DNA from: Hoeflea algicola
GTDB lineage: Bacteria; Pseudomonadota; Alphaproteobacteria; Rhizobiales; Rhizobiaceae
DNA: 64,000 nucleotides
Reading direction: 5' to 3'
Assembly: GCF_026619415.1 (NCBI RefSeq)
Contig: NZ_JAOVZR010000001.1
Span: 682,001 to 746,000 of the forward strand
Positions 43,943-53,459 of the stretch are shown piece after piece (position 1 is the stretch's first letter; each line of letters opens with the position of its first letter). The notes beneath the pieces were generated by a model, which did no database searches, was not told the origin of the DNA, and saw only the letters and a list, made by a program, of their open reading frames with translations. Both the position numbers and the translations under genes were made by a program.

Positions 43943-46900
43943 ATGAGGAACCTCGACGGCTGTATATTCCTGTCCGCCTCGGATCTCATGCGCTTCATGG
44001 GGTGCGCGCACGCGATTACCCTTGATCTGGCACACATGCGCGGCACCGGACCAAAGCCGCGCGAAGACAGCGAAGACACGGCGCTGCTACAGAAGCAGGG
44101 CGACGCCCACGAGGCCGCCCATCTGGCCCGGCTCAAAGCGGCGGGCAGAAACGTGGTGGAGATAGCGAGGGGCAACCTCGCGAGTGACGCCGAGGCCACG
44201 CGTGCGGCGCTGGCTGCTGGTCCGGACGTGGTGTTTCAGGGCGCTTTCCTGTCAGGCAATTGGGGCGGCTGGTCTGATTTCCTGGAGCGCATCGAGAGAC
44301 CCTCCGCGCTCGGAGCGTACAGCTACGAGGTGGCCGACACGAAGCTGAAGCGCCGCCCGCACCCCAAGCATGTTTTGCAACTGGTGCTCTATTCCGATCT
44401 GCTGAGCGAGGTTCAGGGCGCGGCGCCCGAGGTCGCCCATGTCGAATTGGGGGGCGGCACCCGCGCGACCCTTCGGCTATCGGACTACGCCGCCTATGCC
44501 CGCATGGCGCGGGCGCGGCTCGAAGGGTTCGTCGCCGATCCGCCGCCAACCCGTCCGATCCCCTGCGCGGACTGTGGTCTTTGCCGCTGGGGCGACCATT
44601 GCGCCGACGTCTGGCAGGCCGAAGATAGCCTGTTCAACGTCGCCAACATCAGCCGTGGGCAGGTGAAGAAACTGGAAGCTGCGGGCATCCAGACCATGGA
44701 AGCCCTCGCCGGTCTCGATCATCCGATCCGCGGCATGGCGGAAAACACACGCCTCCGCCTGGTGACGCAGGCCCGCCTTCAGCATGCCCGCAAAACTGGG
44801 CTGCCCGCCTTCGAATTGCGCGCACCGGAACCCGGCAAAGGGTTCGATCTGCTGCCCGAGCCGCAGGCCGGCGATCTTTTCTACGACATCGAAGGCGACC
44901 CACATTTCGAGGGCGGTCTGGAGTATCTCCACGGCGTCTGGTTCGACGGACAATTCCGGGCGTTCTGGGCGCATGACCATGCTGCCGAGGCGCGTGCGCT
45001 CGCTGGTCTGCTGGAGTTCTTCCGTGCGCGCCTCACGGCTTATCCGGACGCGCGCATCTATCACTATGCGCCCTACGAGATCACCGCCCTGCGCCGACTG
45101 ACCACGAAGTACGGGATCGGCGAGGCGTTCCTCGATCGGCTTCTGCGGGAGCGGCGGTTCGTTGATCTGTTCGCCGTCGTGCGCGGTGCGCTGATCGGCT
45201 CTGAGCCGAATTACTCCATCAAGTCGATGGAGGCCTTCTACGACCGCAAGCGCGATGGCGAGGTAAAGACCGCGGGCGGCTCGGTCGTCGCCTATGAGCG
45301 GTGGCGCGAGACTGGGGAGCAGCAGATCCTCGACGAGATCGAGGATTACAACCGCGTAGACTGCATTTCGACCGAGGAGTTGAGGGATTGGCTGGTCGGC
45401 ATTCGACCCAGCGGCCCCTGGCCGTCGCTCGGTCAGGATGCGGGCATGAAGGAGGCGGAGGAGGACGCCGACACGCAAGAGCTGCGTTCGGCTTTGGCAG
45501 CCTCCGACCTACCCGAGGACCGGCAGGAGATGCTGTTCAACCTCGGGCTTTTCCACAAGCGCGAAGCGAAGCCCGCGCAATGGGCGGTGTTCGATAGCGT
45601 TGGCAAGGACGTGGACGATCTGATCGACGATCTCGACGCGCTTGCCGGGCTCGAGGCCGTGGGCGCGGCTGAGCCCGTGAAACGCTCGATGGCGCGCACC
45701 TATCGCTTCCCGCCGCAGGAGACGAAATTGCGGGGTGGCAGGTCGGCGACGGTGCCGGTCTATGACGGACCGCCCGCCACGATCAGCATCGCCGCTCTGG
45801 ACCGGACCGCGCGTGAGATCACCCTCAAGGCCGGGGCAGCGAAGGCGCATCTTCTCTCAGACCGCCTGACGCTTCACCCGGACTGGCCGCTCAACACCGG
45901 TGTCATCGCCGCTGCCCTGCGCGATGTGATTGCCGACCAATGCGGGCCGCGCCGATTCACGGCCGTAGACGATCTGTTGTCTCGCGCGGCGCCGCGCCTG
46001 ACGACTGGCACGAAGCCTGACCTGTTGGATGGCGCCGATCCGGTCGCGGGCGCGATTGCGGCCGTGGGCGCGATGGACGGCACCGTTCTGCCTATTCAGG
46101 GGCCGCCGGGCACGGGCAAGACCTATGTCACCGCGCGTGCGATCTTGTCTCTGGTGCGCAAGGGTTATCGGGTCGGCGTCGCATCGAACAGCCACGAGGC
46201 CATCCGGAACGTGCTGATGGGCTGTCTCGCCGCGTTGGAAGACGCCGAACTGGCCCACAAGGTGAGCGGCGACGAGGATGGCTATCCCGAAGGCTTCACC
46301 GGCATCACGCGGGCCACGTCCAACGACGACCCTGCGTTGACGGAGGCCCATGTTGTTGGGGGCACCGCATTCTTCTTCTCGCGCCCGGAGTTCGAGCAGA
46401 CCTTGGACTGGCTCTTCGTCGACGAGGCAGGACAGGTTGGCCTCGCCAACATGGTGGCCATGGGGCGTGCCGCGCGGAACATCGTGCTGGTCGGCGACCC
46501 GCGCCAGCTGCCGCAGGTGATCCAGGGCGCGCATCCGGATCCTGCGAACCTCTCCTGCCTCGACTGGATGCTCGGCGATCACGCGACGGTGCCACCGGAC
46601 CGCGGTATTTTTCTGCCTGTCTCGCGCCGGATGCATCCAGACGTCTGCCGCTTCATTTCCAACCAGGTGTATGAGGGTCGGTTGACCAGCCACCCCGACA
46701 CCTCGAGCCAAGCGGTGACCGGCACTGCGTTTCCTCCAGCGGGTGCGTTCTGGGTGCCGGTCCCGCATGAGGGGAACGCCCAGATCGCACTCGAGGAAGT
46801 AACCGCAATCAAGGCAGCCGCAGCTGACCTATTGAACGGCACATGGACCGACAGAGACGGCACGATGCGCTCCATGCGGCAGTCGGATATCATCGTGGTC

Positions 46901-47209
46901 GCACCCTACAACGTGCAGGTTAATGCGCTTAGGGACGCACTGCCCGAAGGCATCCGCGTCGGCACCGTGGACAAGTTTCAAGGCCAGGAAGCGCCGGTCT
47001 GCCTTGTGTCGATGACCGCCTCATCAGCCGAGGAAACGCCACGCGGCATGGACTTCCTGTTCTCGCTCAACCGGATCAACGTCGCTGTGTCCCGTGCAAA
47101 GGGCCTTGCGTTGGTCTTCGGCGCTCCGCGCCTGCGCGAGGCGAAATGCGAGACGGTCGAGCAGATGCGGCTGGTGAATACGCTGTGTGCTTTGGAGATG
47201 TATGTATGA
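43943..47209 (+). CDS. TM0106-type nuclease / SF1 helicase fusion
   Basis: A protein of 1088 residues with three recognisable parts. The N-terminal third has a RecB-like PD-(D/E)xK nuclease (SYEVADTKLKRRPHPKHVLQL) and a four-cysteine cluster (PCADCGLCRWGDHC) like that of Cas4/AddB Fe-S nucleases. The middle has a YprB-type RNase H-like fold (LFYDIEGDPHFEGGLEYLHG, YHYAPYEITALRRL). The C-terminal third is a UPF1/Dna2-like helicase: QGPPGTGKTYVTARA, FVDEAGQVGLANMVAMG and GDPRQLPQVIQGAHP. The start is the ATG at 43943 with GGAG upstream. Its stop overlaps the McrB start (ATGA). It should act on DNA or RNA ends in the cytoplasm; a defence role is inferred. Confidence 0.85.
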   Translation: MRNLDGCIFLSASDLMRFMGCAHAITLDLAHMRGTGPKPREDSEDTALLQKQGDAHEAAHLARLKAAGRNVVEIARGNLASDAEATRAALAAGPDVVFQGAFLSGNWGGWSDFLERIERPSALGAYSYEVADTKLKRRPHPKHVLQLVLYSDLLSEVQGAAPEVAHVELGGGTRATLRLSDYAAYARMARARLEGFVADPPPTRPIPCADCGLCRWGDHCADVWQAEDSLFNVANISRGQVKKLEAAGIQTMEALAGLDHPIRGMAENTRLRLVTQARLQHARKTGLPAFELRAPEPGKGFDLLPEPQAGDLFYDIEGDPHFEGGLEYLHGVWFDGQFRAFWAHDHAAEARALAGLLEFFRARLTAYPDARIYHYAPYEITALRRLTTKYGIGEAFLDRLLRERRFVDLFAVVRGALIGSEPNYSIKSMEAFYDRKRDGEVKTAGGSVVAYERWRETGEQQILDEIEDYNRVDCISTEELRDWLVGIRPSGPWPSLGQDAGMKEAEEDADTQELRSALAASDLPEDRQEMLFNLGLFHKREAKPAQWAVFDSVGKDVDDLIDDLDALAGLEAVGAAEPVKRSMARTYRFPPQETKLRGGRSATVPVYDGPPATISIAALDRTAREITLKAGAAKAHLLSDRLTLHPDWPLNTGVIAAALRDVIADQCGPRRFTAVDDLLSRAAPRLTTGTKPDLLDGADPVAGAIAAVGAMDGTVLPIQGPPGTGKTYVTARAILSLVRKGYRVGVASNSHEAIRNVLMGCLAALEDAELAHKVSGDEDGYPEGFTGITRATSNDDPALTEAHVVGGTAFFFSRPEFEQTLDWLFVDEAGQVGLANMVAMGRAARNIVLVGDPRQLPQVIQGAHPDPANLSCLDWMLGDHATVPPDRGIFLPVSRRMHPDVCRFISNQVYEGRLTSHPDTSSQAVTGTAFPPAGAFWVPVPHEGNAQIALEEVTAIKAAAADLLNGTWTDRDGTMRSMRQSDIIVVAPYNVQVNALRDALPEGIRVGTVDKFQGQEAPVCLVSMTASSAEETPRGMDFLFSLNRINVAVSRAKGLALVFGAPRLREAKCETVEQMRLVNTLCALEMYV

Positions 47210-49689
47210 CCCGGTTGGGCCCAGATCGACGACTCGTTCTTTATGATCGGGAGAGCGCTCCGTATCGACCCGTGCGGGATGGTGGGACAGGAAGATCGAT
47301 CTTCAAAATAAAACCACAGGGTGCAAGCAACCGGGCGGACGAAGCCATCCACACCGAGCATTGGCTGGAAGTGGCGCGGGCGATATTAGTCGAAGGACTT
47401 GCCGCCCGGTGCCAAGCTTTCTCAGGAGGTCCCGTCAACTACCTCAAGTTTGGCGCTCAAAAACTCGTCCGGTACGAACTCGATCCAGAGATCGCTCGAG
47501 AATTAGGGATACCGGAACAGGGCGGCACTGACGAACCCTCAGCTGTTTTCTCACGGGCTGCAGTAGAAGCCGCTATGGACGCATTCGACTCATATCGAGA
47601 TCACCGCACCCATACCGAAATCTTCAGCGCATTCGGACCGCCGCGCGATTATCGGGTTCGATCCAGCAGATCACGTCCAATCCGTGTTTATCCGACCAAG
47701 CCAATCGTCGGATACCTTCTAAGTACTACTGATATCCATGGCGGTTGGAATCAGCCGAGCGGTCCTGTGTCACAACTTCATAACAGTGGTTTCATCATTG
47801 TCGACGCCGAAGACATGCCATCTGAACTGCCGGATAGGGAGTACGTGCTGCGTGGCGCCGACCGTATACGACTTTGTGCGCTGAATTACTTCATCGAGCC
47901 GGCACGGGAGCAAGGTGCGTCCGATGTTTCTATTCGGGCTGGCGATCTTGCAGCAACCATGGGGCTGCAAGACGCATTTCCAAACATCTGCCAAGCCCTC
48001 GGCGGTGAGAAGTTTCAGCAGTTGGCCCAAGTGCCACCGCCAACTCATACCGAGCCAAACCCCAGCAGTTCGACCATCTTCACCTACAAGCTCGCATCGC
48101 AAGCGGAGGCGGCCACCGTGACAGAAGAAACTACAACGCCAACGCCGACGCGTGCGGCGACCAACCTGATCCTCTACGGTCCACCCGGGACGGGCAAGAC
48201 CTACCGCACCGCATGGGAGGCGGTCCGGCTTTGTCTTGGCGAGCGGGCTGCAGCAGCGCTTCAAGGCAACGAGAAGCGTGACGCGCTGATGGCCGAGTAC
48301 CGGCGTTTGGTGAGCGAGGGACGGATCGAGTTCGTGACCTTTCACCAGTCCATGTCTTACGAGGAATTCGTCGAAGGCCTACGGCCAAGCACCGGCGATG
48401 ACGCTGGTGAGGGGCCTGAGGAGGTGGAAACCCGCGCGGGTTTCCGGCTGAAGCCTCACGACGGCGTATTCAAACGCGTTAGTGAGCGTGCAAGACTTGA
48501 TCAGGCTGAGGTGGGCACATCAGTACGGTTGGATCGTTCCGCGCGCGTTTTCAAGGTGGCACTTGGGAGGCGGCAAGTTGAGGAAGAACGTGACCGAATT
48601 CGCTTCGGTCTCGATCACGGCTTGATCCATGTCGGCTGGGGCGGGAACATTGATTGGTCAGACGAGCGTTTCGACGATTTCAACGAAATATTCTCTGAAT
48701 GGAAAACGACGAAGGATTCCGAGGCGACGGGCCACGATGGAAACGTCGTGATCACCTTCTCGTTCAGGGCTGACATGCAGGTCGGCGATTATGTGGTGGT
48801 CTCGGATGGTCGTGACCGGATTCAGGCATTCGGAAGAATAACCAGCGAATATTTTTATGACTCAGAGGCCACATTTCATCCTCACCGCCGTCATGTGGAG
48901 TGGCTTTGGCGCAATGACGCCGGAACTGAACGCAGTCGCTTTTACGGGAATGCCTTCCGACGCCATTCGGTATACAAGCTAAACCAATCACTCGTGGACT
49001 GGGACGCGCTGGAAGAAATCGTTTTCGGCAATGACACACCTCGCGCAAGCCAGTCAGCACGGGATCATGTCCTCATCATCGACGAGATCAACCGAGCGAA
49101 CATCTCCAAGGTTTTTGGTGAACTGATCACGCTTTTGGAACCCGACAAACGGTTGGGCATGCCGAACGAGATCCGCCTCGTGCTGCCTTATTCGAAAAAG
49201 CCCTTCGCTGTGCCGGCGAACCTCCACATCATCGGAACGATGAACACGGCTGACCGGTCTATTGCGCTCTTGGACACGGCGTTGCGCCGACGCTTCACGT
49301 TCCGTGAACTGATGCCGAACCCACTTGTCCTTCCAACCGATATGGGCGGGATCGATCTGCAGAAGCTCTTGACCACGATAAACGACAGGATTGAATATCT
49401 CTTCGATCGCGAGCATCAGATCGGGCACGCCTACTTTACTGGCTGCGCAACCCGCGGCGATGTTGAAGAGGTGATGCGTCACAAAGTGATCCCGCTGCTG
49501 GCGGAGTATTTCTACGAGGACTGGTCCAAAGTTGCCGCCATCCTTGGTGAAACCGGACAAGGCCAGGCGCGGTTCCTGGAAGCACGGAGACTTGCCGCTC
49601 CTGCGGGTATTGCCGAGGACGATTTCGCTGGCGAGAAGCTGCGCTGGCGCGTCAAAGACCAGTTCGATTTCTCGGAGTTCGAGGCCTGA
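47206..49689 (+). CDS. mcrB: McrB-like GTPase subunit with internal PUA/EVE-like insertion
   Basis: A protein of 827 residues. The AAA core has LYGPPGTGKTYRTAWEA near 322 (Walker A), VLIIDEINRANISKVFGELI near 621 (Walker B), and IGTMNTADRSIALLDTALRRRF, the McrB signature that binds GTP. About 300 residues lie between Walker A and B; the usual McrB has about 80. The extra part (HVGWGGNIDWSDERFDDFNE, VGDYVVVSDGRDRIQAFGRI, HRRHVEWLW) looks like a PUA/EVE-type modified-base reader. The N-terminal 300 residues match nothing I know. It should drive a DNA-modification-dependent restriction complex with McrC. ATGA overlaps connect it on both sides. Confidence 0.88.
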   Translation: MTRLGPDRRLVLYDRESAPYRPVRDGGTGRSIFKIKPQGASNRADEAIHTEHWLEVARAILVEGLAARCQAFSGGPVNYLKFGAQKLVRYELDPEIARELGIPEQGGTDEPSAVFSRAAVEAAMDAFDSYRDHRTHTEIFSAFGPPRDYRVRSSRSRPIRVYPTKPIVGYLLSTTDIHGGWNQPSGPVSQLHNSGFIIVDAEDMPSELPDREYVLRGADRIRLCALNYFIEPAREQGASDVSIRAGDLAATMGLQDAFPNICQALGGEKFQQLAQVPPPTHTEPNPSSSTIFTYKLASQAEAATVTEETTTPTPTRAATNLILYGPPGTGKTYRTAWEAVRLCLGERAAAALQGNEKRDALMAEYRRLVSEGRIEFVTFHQSMSYEEFVEGLRPSTGDDAGEGPEEVETRAGFRLKPHDGVFKRVSERARLDQAEVGTSVRLDRSARVFKVALGRRQVEEERDRIRFGLDHGLIHVGWGGNIDWSDERFDDFNEIFSEWKTTKDSEATGHDGNVVITFSFRADMQVGDYVVVSDGRDRIQAFGRITSEYFYDSEATFHPHRRHVEWLWRNDAGTERSRFYGNAFRRHSVYKLNQSLVDWDALEEIVFGNDTPRASQSARDHVLIIDEINRANISKVFGELITLLEPDKRLGMPNEIRLVLPYSKKPFAVPANLHIIGTMNTADRSIALLDTALRRRFTFRELMPNPLVLPTDMGGIDLQKLLTTINDRIEYLFDREHQIGHAYFTGCATRGDVEEVMRHKVIPLLAEYFYEDWSKVAAILGETGQGQARFLEARRLAAPAGIAEDDFAGEKLRWRVKDQFDFSEFEA

Positions 49690-51005
49690 TGCCGTCCTAT
49701 ACCGTGCGGGAGTGGGACACGCTGCCACATGGCGACGGTGAGGGCTTCATTCCGGCACATCTGGCAAGTCGGTTGGTTGCGCTCGCGAAGACTTCATCCT
49801 TTGCCGGCCGAGGTGGCGGCGGAGTATTGGAGGATCGGCGGCACGAGTTGCGGGCCCGTGGTGTTGTTGGTGTGATTGCTGCGCAGGGTTGCAGTCTGGA
49901 GATCCTTCCGAAAATTGACGTCGTGCAGGAGGAAGGCGCGGAGCGGCAGAACGCTGCGATCCGCAAGCGTCTTGTCCATATGCTCGCGGTCGCGTTGGAT
50001 CTGAAGATCGAAATGGGGCGGATTACCGATCTCGATTGGCAGCGCGAGACGCTTCTTGAGATACTTATCCGCATATTCTGCGACAAGCTGACCGAAGCAG
50101 TCCGCCGCGGCATGCCTCGTCGCTATCTCGGCCATGAGGACGATCTTTCCGCTCTGCGCGGCACGCTCGACGTGCCGCGTCAATTTACCCGCCACGCAGC
50201 GAACCCCGGACGCCTTGCTTGTCGCTTCGACGAATTGTCGCAAGACATCGCGCTCAATCGAATTATGAAAGCGGCGGTGTTGCATCTGTCCAAAATGTCT
50301 CGGAGTCCGGCCAATCAGCAGCGCCTTCGCGAACTGGCCTTCGTCTATGCCGACATCTCGGATGTTCCGGTGCCAGCGCTGAAATGGGGCGAGGTCATCA
50401 TCGACCGGACGAACCGCGCGTGGCAGGATCTATTCGGCATGGCACAATTATTCTTGCGTAATCGATACCAGACGACGAGCAGCGGCTCGGGCCAAGGGAC
50501 GGCGCTCCTTTTCGAAATGAACGCCCTTTTCGAGGAGTATGTCGGTCGACTGGTCACGCGCGCTCTCGCCGGAACCGAGTTCCGCGTTACGCTGCAGGGT
50601 GGGCGGCTCTTCTGTCTAACCTCGCTCGAGGACGACCGCGCCGTGTTCCAAACCAAGCCCGACATCCTGATCTGGCGGGCTGGGCAGGTAGCCCACGTGA
50701 TCGACACCAAATGGAAACGGATCTCCTCGCGGATTGATGATCCGAAGCTGGGCGTTTCCCAGGGTGATGTCTACCAGATGATGGCGTATGCCCATCTCTA
50801 CAAGGCACCCAAGCTGACTCTTCTCTATCCCCACCACGACGGGCTCGGCGCCAATGAAGGCGTCCAGGCGCAGTTCCGGATCTCGGGTCAGGAGACGGTA
50901 GTCGAGACCGCCAGCTTGGACGTGGCCAGCGGGAAAGATCTTGTGGCACGCCTGAGAGACAAGCTCTTCCTGACCACCTTGCCGGATTCTCTAGTTCTAC
51001 AATGA
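49689..51005 (+). CDS. mcrC: McrC-like endonuclease subunit
   Basis: A protein of 438 residues. The N-terminal part matches the McrC beta-rich domain (GVVGVIAAQGCSLEILPKID). The PD-(D/E)xK nuclease in the C-terminal half reads VFQTKPDILIWRAGQVAHVIDTKWKR at about residues 320-343, then QGDVYQMMAYAHLYKAPKLTLLYPH. It is recruited by McrB to cut DNA. Its ATG overlaps the mcrB stop (TGATG). The nuclease residues look intact, so the system may be functional. Confidence 0.92.
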   Translation: MPSYTVREWDTLPHGDGEGFIPAHLASRLVALAKTSSFAGRGGGGVLEDRRHELRARGVVGVIAAQGCSLEILPKIDVVQEEGAERQNAAIRKRLVHMLAVALDLKIEMGRITDLDWQRETLLEILIRIFCDKLTEAVRRGMPRRYLGHEDDLSALRGTLDVPRQFTRHAANPGRLACRFDELSQDIALNRIMKAAVLHLSKMSRSPANQQRLRELAFVYADISDVPVPALKWGEVIIDRTNRAWQDLFGMAQLFLRNRYQTTSSGSGQGTALLFEMNALFEEYVGRLVTRALAGTEFRVTLQGGRLFCLTSLEDDRAVFQTKPDILIWRAGQVAHVIDTKWKRISSRIDDPKLGVSQGDVYQMMAYAHLYKAPKLTLLYPHHDGLGANEGVQAQFRISGQETVVETASLDVASGKDLVARLRDKLFLTTLPDSLVLQ

Positions 51006-51093
51006 AAGCACACGAGCTCTGATTTTATATAGCAAGAGCAGGGACACCGAAGTTATACATCGCAGATACAATTTCACGTTCGTAGGGGAATTA

Positions 51094-51642
51094 ATGTTCG
51101 GTTTTCTTAAGAAGGAAGCTTCAAGCAAGATTCGCGTCATGGGGCACGATGTGGACGTTGTCTCGATAACCCGAAATGGGAAAATTCTTTTCACTGGCAC
51201 AACCGCTCGACAATACCCCAAGGAGCACTTGGAGGGCGCGATCATGGAGATTGCATTCGTCTGCGCATCCGGTCACCCCTATTTTGCCTATTACACTTGC
51301 CCAGACTATTATTTTGCGGTGGCTGCGCCCGGTGGCTCAGCGTCTTTCGGTGGCCCTGTCGAAACCGAAAAATTTAGATCGGCCGTGTCTCAAGCTATCG
51401 GAGGTTTCCTCGTCAAATGTTTGAAGGACACCCTGAAACTCGACGCAGGCCGGGACATTGTCTCATTCAGCCACAACACAGCCCACACAAACGTACTTGC
51501 TTATGTCGCTTCAATTGGCGACTGGGCTCCGGTCCAGCACAATGACGGGGAAGGCGATGACACCTCTGAGAGAAAAGTGGCGGCCGTAAATGCCGGCCAG
51601 ATAAACCTGTCTCACGTCATCGCCGTCGATGAGCTTTCTTGA
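51094..51642 (+). CDS. Unknown protein downstream of mcrC
   Basis: A protein of 182 residues that I do not recognise. It begins MFGFLKKEASSKIRVMGHDVDV, with a phenylalanine- and tyrosine-rich stretch (HPYFAYYTCPDYYFAVAAPG) in the middle and FLVKCLKDTLKLDAGRDI after it. There is no membrane segment or signal peptide. GGGGA precedes the ATG. It lies 88 bases after mcrC and 28 bases before the putative attR, so it could be a cargo gene of the island or an accessory of the defence locus. Confidence 0.6.
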   Translation: MFGFLKKEASSKIRVMGHDVDVVSITRNGKILFTGTTARQYPKEHLEGAIMEIAFVCASGHPYFAYYTCPDYYFAVAAPGGSASFGGPVETEKFRSAVSQAIGGFLVKCLKDTLKLDAGRDIVSFSHNTAHTNVLAYVASIGDWAPVQHNDGEGDDTSERKVAAVNAGQINLSHVIAVDELS

Positions 51643-51670
51643 TTGAAGGTAGAGAAGGTTGGATACTAGG

Positions 51671-51686
51671 CCCATCCCCTCCGCCA
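51671..51686 (+). repeat. Putative attR: near-copy of the tRNA-Ser 3' end
   Basis: CCCATCCCCTCCGCCA matches the last 16 bases of tRNA-Ser at 11432-11447 with one mismatch. The flanks do not match further. Such a fragment is expected at the far end of an island inserted into a tRNA gene. Confidence 0.55.
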
Positions 51687-52374
51687 ATTTACTGTCTAAG
51701 TAATTGTATTTTCATTATTAAGTCACATTGGCGCGTTGAGTGTGAACTTGGGGTCGGCGGTGGATTTCTGAGACACCCAAAATTGCCAAGCGCCTGAGAG
51801 CAGCAAACGTCGGGGAGCAACAGGGAGTTTTGGTTCGACGGTTTTCTGGTTGAACATCAAATGCGCCGCGAGAACGGCGTAGCGCCTTCCTGTGCGAGCA
51901 GCATATCCAATCGGGTTCGTCACAAGATTTGCGGTATGTCAGCCACCTAGCAATCGCCGCAATCAACGCTGCCGCACCGAGAACCGCCCGTTCTCATTGC
52001 AACAATCCTTCTTGCAGGAATTGGTAATCGTGCTGGTGCTGATTGAGAACCAAGATGCGAAGGCAGGAGGCATCGAACGTGCTACTACCCATGAAGCTCT
52101 CAAGGTTGTTGAGGGAAAACAGAGGCATAGCAATGCACTCTTGCAAAACCGACCAGAGTATCAAAGCCTTCATCTCAATTGCCGCAACGCTCATTCACAC
52201 AAGGTAAACGTCAACAGCCCCTAAAAGCAGGAAGAAATTCCACTTTTCCCAGTTGTGTAATTTTCCTGAACTACCGCTAAGCCCTACGACTTTCTCTGAC
52301 AGCAACCCTTGCCAAAAAAGTGGGTCGTTGTGTCGACGAATATGGGGAGACACGCCCTTTAGGCATCAAGCGGG
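51687..52374. other. Gene-poor stretch right of the putative attR
   Basis: About 690 bases. One minus-strand frame, 51723-51923 (from a GTG; ARTGRRYAVLAAHLMFNQKT), could encode a 66-residue protein but shows no known domain. Another minus-strand run near 52000-52200 looks like decayed coding sequence. No RNA gene or terminator is evident. Confidence 0.35.
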
Positions 52375-53372
52375 TCAGATTTCGAGCAGGATCTTGCCGA
52401 TATGTTGGCTTTTTTCCATCAACCTGTGGGCGTCTGCCGCAGCACTTAATGGAAATTTTTCGTGGATCAGCACCCTGATATCGCCGTTGGCAAGTTGCGG
52501 CCAGGCCGCGTGCCGCACCGCCTCGACTAGGCGTGCCTTCTCGGCGTCCGACCGTATCCTGAGCGTCGAGCCTGTCAGAACCTGTCGGCGCATCATCACC
52601 GGCGCGAGATTCAACGTCACCTTGCTGCCGGTGAGGAAGGCAATGGAAACATGCCGCCCCTCGACCGCCAGGGCGCGCAGGTTTCTCTCAACATAGTCGC
52701 CCCCGACCATGTCGAGCACCATGTTCACCCCCTTGCCATCGGTCAGCGATTTCACAACCGCGACAAAATCCTCCTGCTTGTAATTGATCGCCCGCTCGGC
52801 GCCGAGTTCCTCGCAGACCCTGCATTTCTCGTCCGAACCCGCGGTCACGAAAACGCGGGCGCCGTGGTTTCGGGCAATCTGGATGGCCATGACGCCAATG
52901 CCGCTGGACCCGCCATGGATGAGGATCGTTTCCCCCGGCTTCAGGTTGTTGCCGTCCATGACATTGGCCCAGACCGTCAGAATCGTCTCCGGCAAGGCCG
53001 CGGCTGTCACAGGGTCAAAGCCGGGGGGATAGGCAGGCAGTGGCTGGCGGAGGTTACGCAATACTCGGCATAGCCGCCACCGGGCAGAAGAGCACACACC
53101 TGATCTCCCACAGTAAGATTTTCAACACCCTCGCCAATGGCTGCAATCTCACCGGAGCCCTCGAGACCGAGCAGATCGGTGGCACCGGTTGGCGGCGGAT
53201 AGGCGCCTGCGCGTTGCAGCAAATCAGGACGGTTCACCCCGGACGCACGCAGCCGAATCAGAACCTCGCCCTTTGCCGGCCGGGGGACGGGCCGGCTCTC
53301 GGCCTGCAGAACCTCTGGCCCGCCGGGGCCGGACATGCTGATCACGCGCATCTGGTCGGGAATGGAGTGCAT
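52375..53372 (-). CDS. NAD(P)H:quinone oxidoreductase (zinc-independent MDR family), frame interrupted by one missing base
   Basis: The N-terminus reads MRVISMSGPGGPEVLQAESRPVPRP, ASGVNRPDLLQRAGAYPPP and GLEGSGEIAAIGEGV, the QOR family start. The frame breaks at a run of six Gs at 53023-53028; with seven it continues PPGFDPVTAAALPETILTVW, then ILIHGGSSGIGVMAIQIARNHGARVFVT, the NADPH site, and GSKVTLNLAPVMMRR to 332 residues. The enzyme reduces quinones or enoyl substrates. The ATG at 53372 follows AAGGAG. It closes the long right-hand operon. Confidence 0.88.
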
Positions 53373-53459
53373 CGGTCCGGTGCTCCTTAGTATCCAAAAA
53401 TCGGTTGATCGCTTATTCAACGCCGCCCAGATTGCCGGGCGGCGGGTCGCCAATGCCGC

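Noticed and set aside
51723..51923. A 66-residue minus-strand gene right of attR
   Set aside because: Plausible codons but no domain, and the surrounding DNA looks decayed.
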